From: UBA2942 sp045127535
GTDB lineage: Bacteria > Bacillota > Clostridia > Lachnospirales > Lachnospiraceae
Length of the DNA stretch: 23,131 nt
Direction: 5' to 3'
NCBI GenBank assembly: GCA_045127535.1
Contig: JBGVQN010000037.1
Location: 1 to 23,131 of the forward strand
Under the pieces are notes generated by a model, which was not told the DNA's origin, ran no database searches, and was given only the letters and a program-made list of their open reading frames with translations. Shown piece after piece: positions 22,488 through 23,131 of this stretch (the stretch's first letter is position 1; every line of letters starts with the position of its first letter). Both the position numbers and the translations under genes were made by a program.

Positions 22488-23069
22488 ATGCCTGGTTTTA
22501 CGGTAACAGAATGGAATCATAGAATGCTGAAGGATCTCATACCAGAAGGGGGCTTCTGCATCGATGCAACTGCCGGGACAGGGAGAGATACTCTGTATCT
22601 GTCCCAGGCAGTAGGAAAAAATGGAACAGTACTGGCATTTGATATTCAGCAGGAGGCTCTGGATATGACCCGGGAGAGACTGAAAAAAGAACAGTGTCCG
22701 GACAATACAGAACTGATCCTGGACAGCCATGCCCATATGGACCGGTATGCAGAAAAAGGCATGACAGATGCCATCCTGTTTAATTTTGGTTATCTGCCAG
22801 GTGGGGACCACAGTCTGGCCACCAGAGCAGATACCAGTCTGGAAGCAGTACAAAAAGGGCTGGAGCTGCTTAAAACAGGAGGGGTGATGAGCCTGTGTGT
22901 ATACAGCGGAGGGGATACCGGCTTTGCAGAACGGGATGCACTTTTCGCTTTTGCGGAAGGATTGCATCCAAAAGAATATCTGGTCATTCGAAATGACTTT
23001 TTCAACAGACCCAATCATCCTCCTGTGATCCTGCTGATTTTTGCATTAAAGAATCGGGAAAACAGATAA
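22488..23069 (+). CDS. YtqB/MnmM-type SAM-dependent methyltransferase
   Basis: This 193-residue class I methyltransferase belongs to the YtqB (rRNA_methylase, PF06962) family. Bacillus YtqB has been shown to be MnmM, which methylates the wobble-uridine modification of certain tRNAs to give mnm5-type uridine. The SAM-binding motif DATAGTGRDT is at 26-35, and the family block NFGYLPGGDHSLATRADTS lies at about 101-119. The C-terminal NDFFNRPNHPPVILLI is also characteristic. AGGAGG (22475-22480) fixes the ATG at 22488; earlier in-frame codons from 22413 are spurious. It lies 90 bases after hisC on the same strand and may be co-transcribed. The exact substrate in this organism is inferred from the family. 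Confidence 0.88.
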   Translation: MPGFTVTEWNHRMLKDLIPEGGFCIDATAGTGRDTLYLSQAVGKNGTVLAFDIQQEALDMTRERLKKEQCPDNTELILDSHAHMDRYAEKGMTDAILFNFGYLPGGDHSLATRADTSLEAVQKGLELLKTGGVMSLCVYSGGDTGFAERDALFAFAEGLHPKEYLVIRNDFFNRPNHPPVILLIFALKNRENR

Positions 23070-23131
23070 AAGATACCAGACGAAGCGCATATTCCAAAGG
23101 ATTGGAGCTGTGGCAGAAACAATCAGAGGGG

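Overview
The window looks like a chromosomal segment of an anaerobic, probably spore-forming Clostridia bacterium, most likely a Lachnospiraceae member. The evidence is an oxygen-sensitive class III ribonucleotide reductase, a CotS-like spore coat protein, an LtaS-type sulfatase, an SPFH/zinc-ribbon protein of the YdjI type, strong AGGAGG-like ribosome binding sites, and mostly short single-gene transcription units with sigma-A-type promoters. The genus cannot be fixed from the sequence alone.

Layout. (1) Bases 1-3872 are an accessory island: the 5' end of an IS3-type element (minus strand), then two tandem copies of a promoter plus an AAA-ATPase/PD-(D/E)XK gene, with a decayed DDE transposase between them. 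The second copy has lost 29 codons in frame inside the nuclease region. (2) Bases 4029-8534 carry thioredoxin reductase (trxB), a convergent DtxR/MntR-type regulator, an unrecognised TPR protein and aspartate kinase. (3) Bases 8541-9057 hold no gene. They hold one degenerate copy and one full copy of a palindromic element; the full copy is a 364-base imperfect palindrome. (4) Bases 9070-11893 (minus) carry a SEC-C protein and the anaerobic ribonucleotide reductase nrdD, which has two NrdR-like boxes exactly 31 bp apart upstream. (5) Bases 12193-12421 hold a third copy of the palindromic element, with the same core but unrelated, perfectly complementary arms. (6) Bases 12483-18445 carry a CotS-like protein, a YCF48/BNR-like lipoprotein (minus), an SPFH protein with three zinc ribbons, and an LtaS-like enzyme (minus). 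(7) Bases 18779-23069 carry phosphoglucomutase, a VanZ-like membrane protein, hisC and a YtqB/MnmM-type methyltransferase, all on the plus strand. Bases 23070-23131 show nothing recognisable.

How the genes relate. Most genes are housekeeping and appear to be separate transcription units. Facing gene pairs share bidirectional terminators (trxB with the DtxR-like gene; the SPFH gene with the LtaS-like gene). Plausible themes are the cell envelope (LtaS-like enzyme, SPFH protein, VanZ, phosphoglucomutase), redox and metal homeostasis (TrxB, DtxR-like), and anaerobic dNTP supply (NrdD under predicted NrdR control). No tRNA, rRNA or CRISPR array was seen.

The least explained content is the family of three structured palindromic elements around 8541-9057 and 12193-12421. 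Two copies share a near-identical core with a compensatory base-pair change, while their long arms are unrelated in sequence yet self-complementary within each copy. I do not recognise this family.
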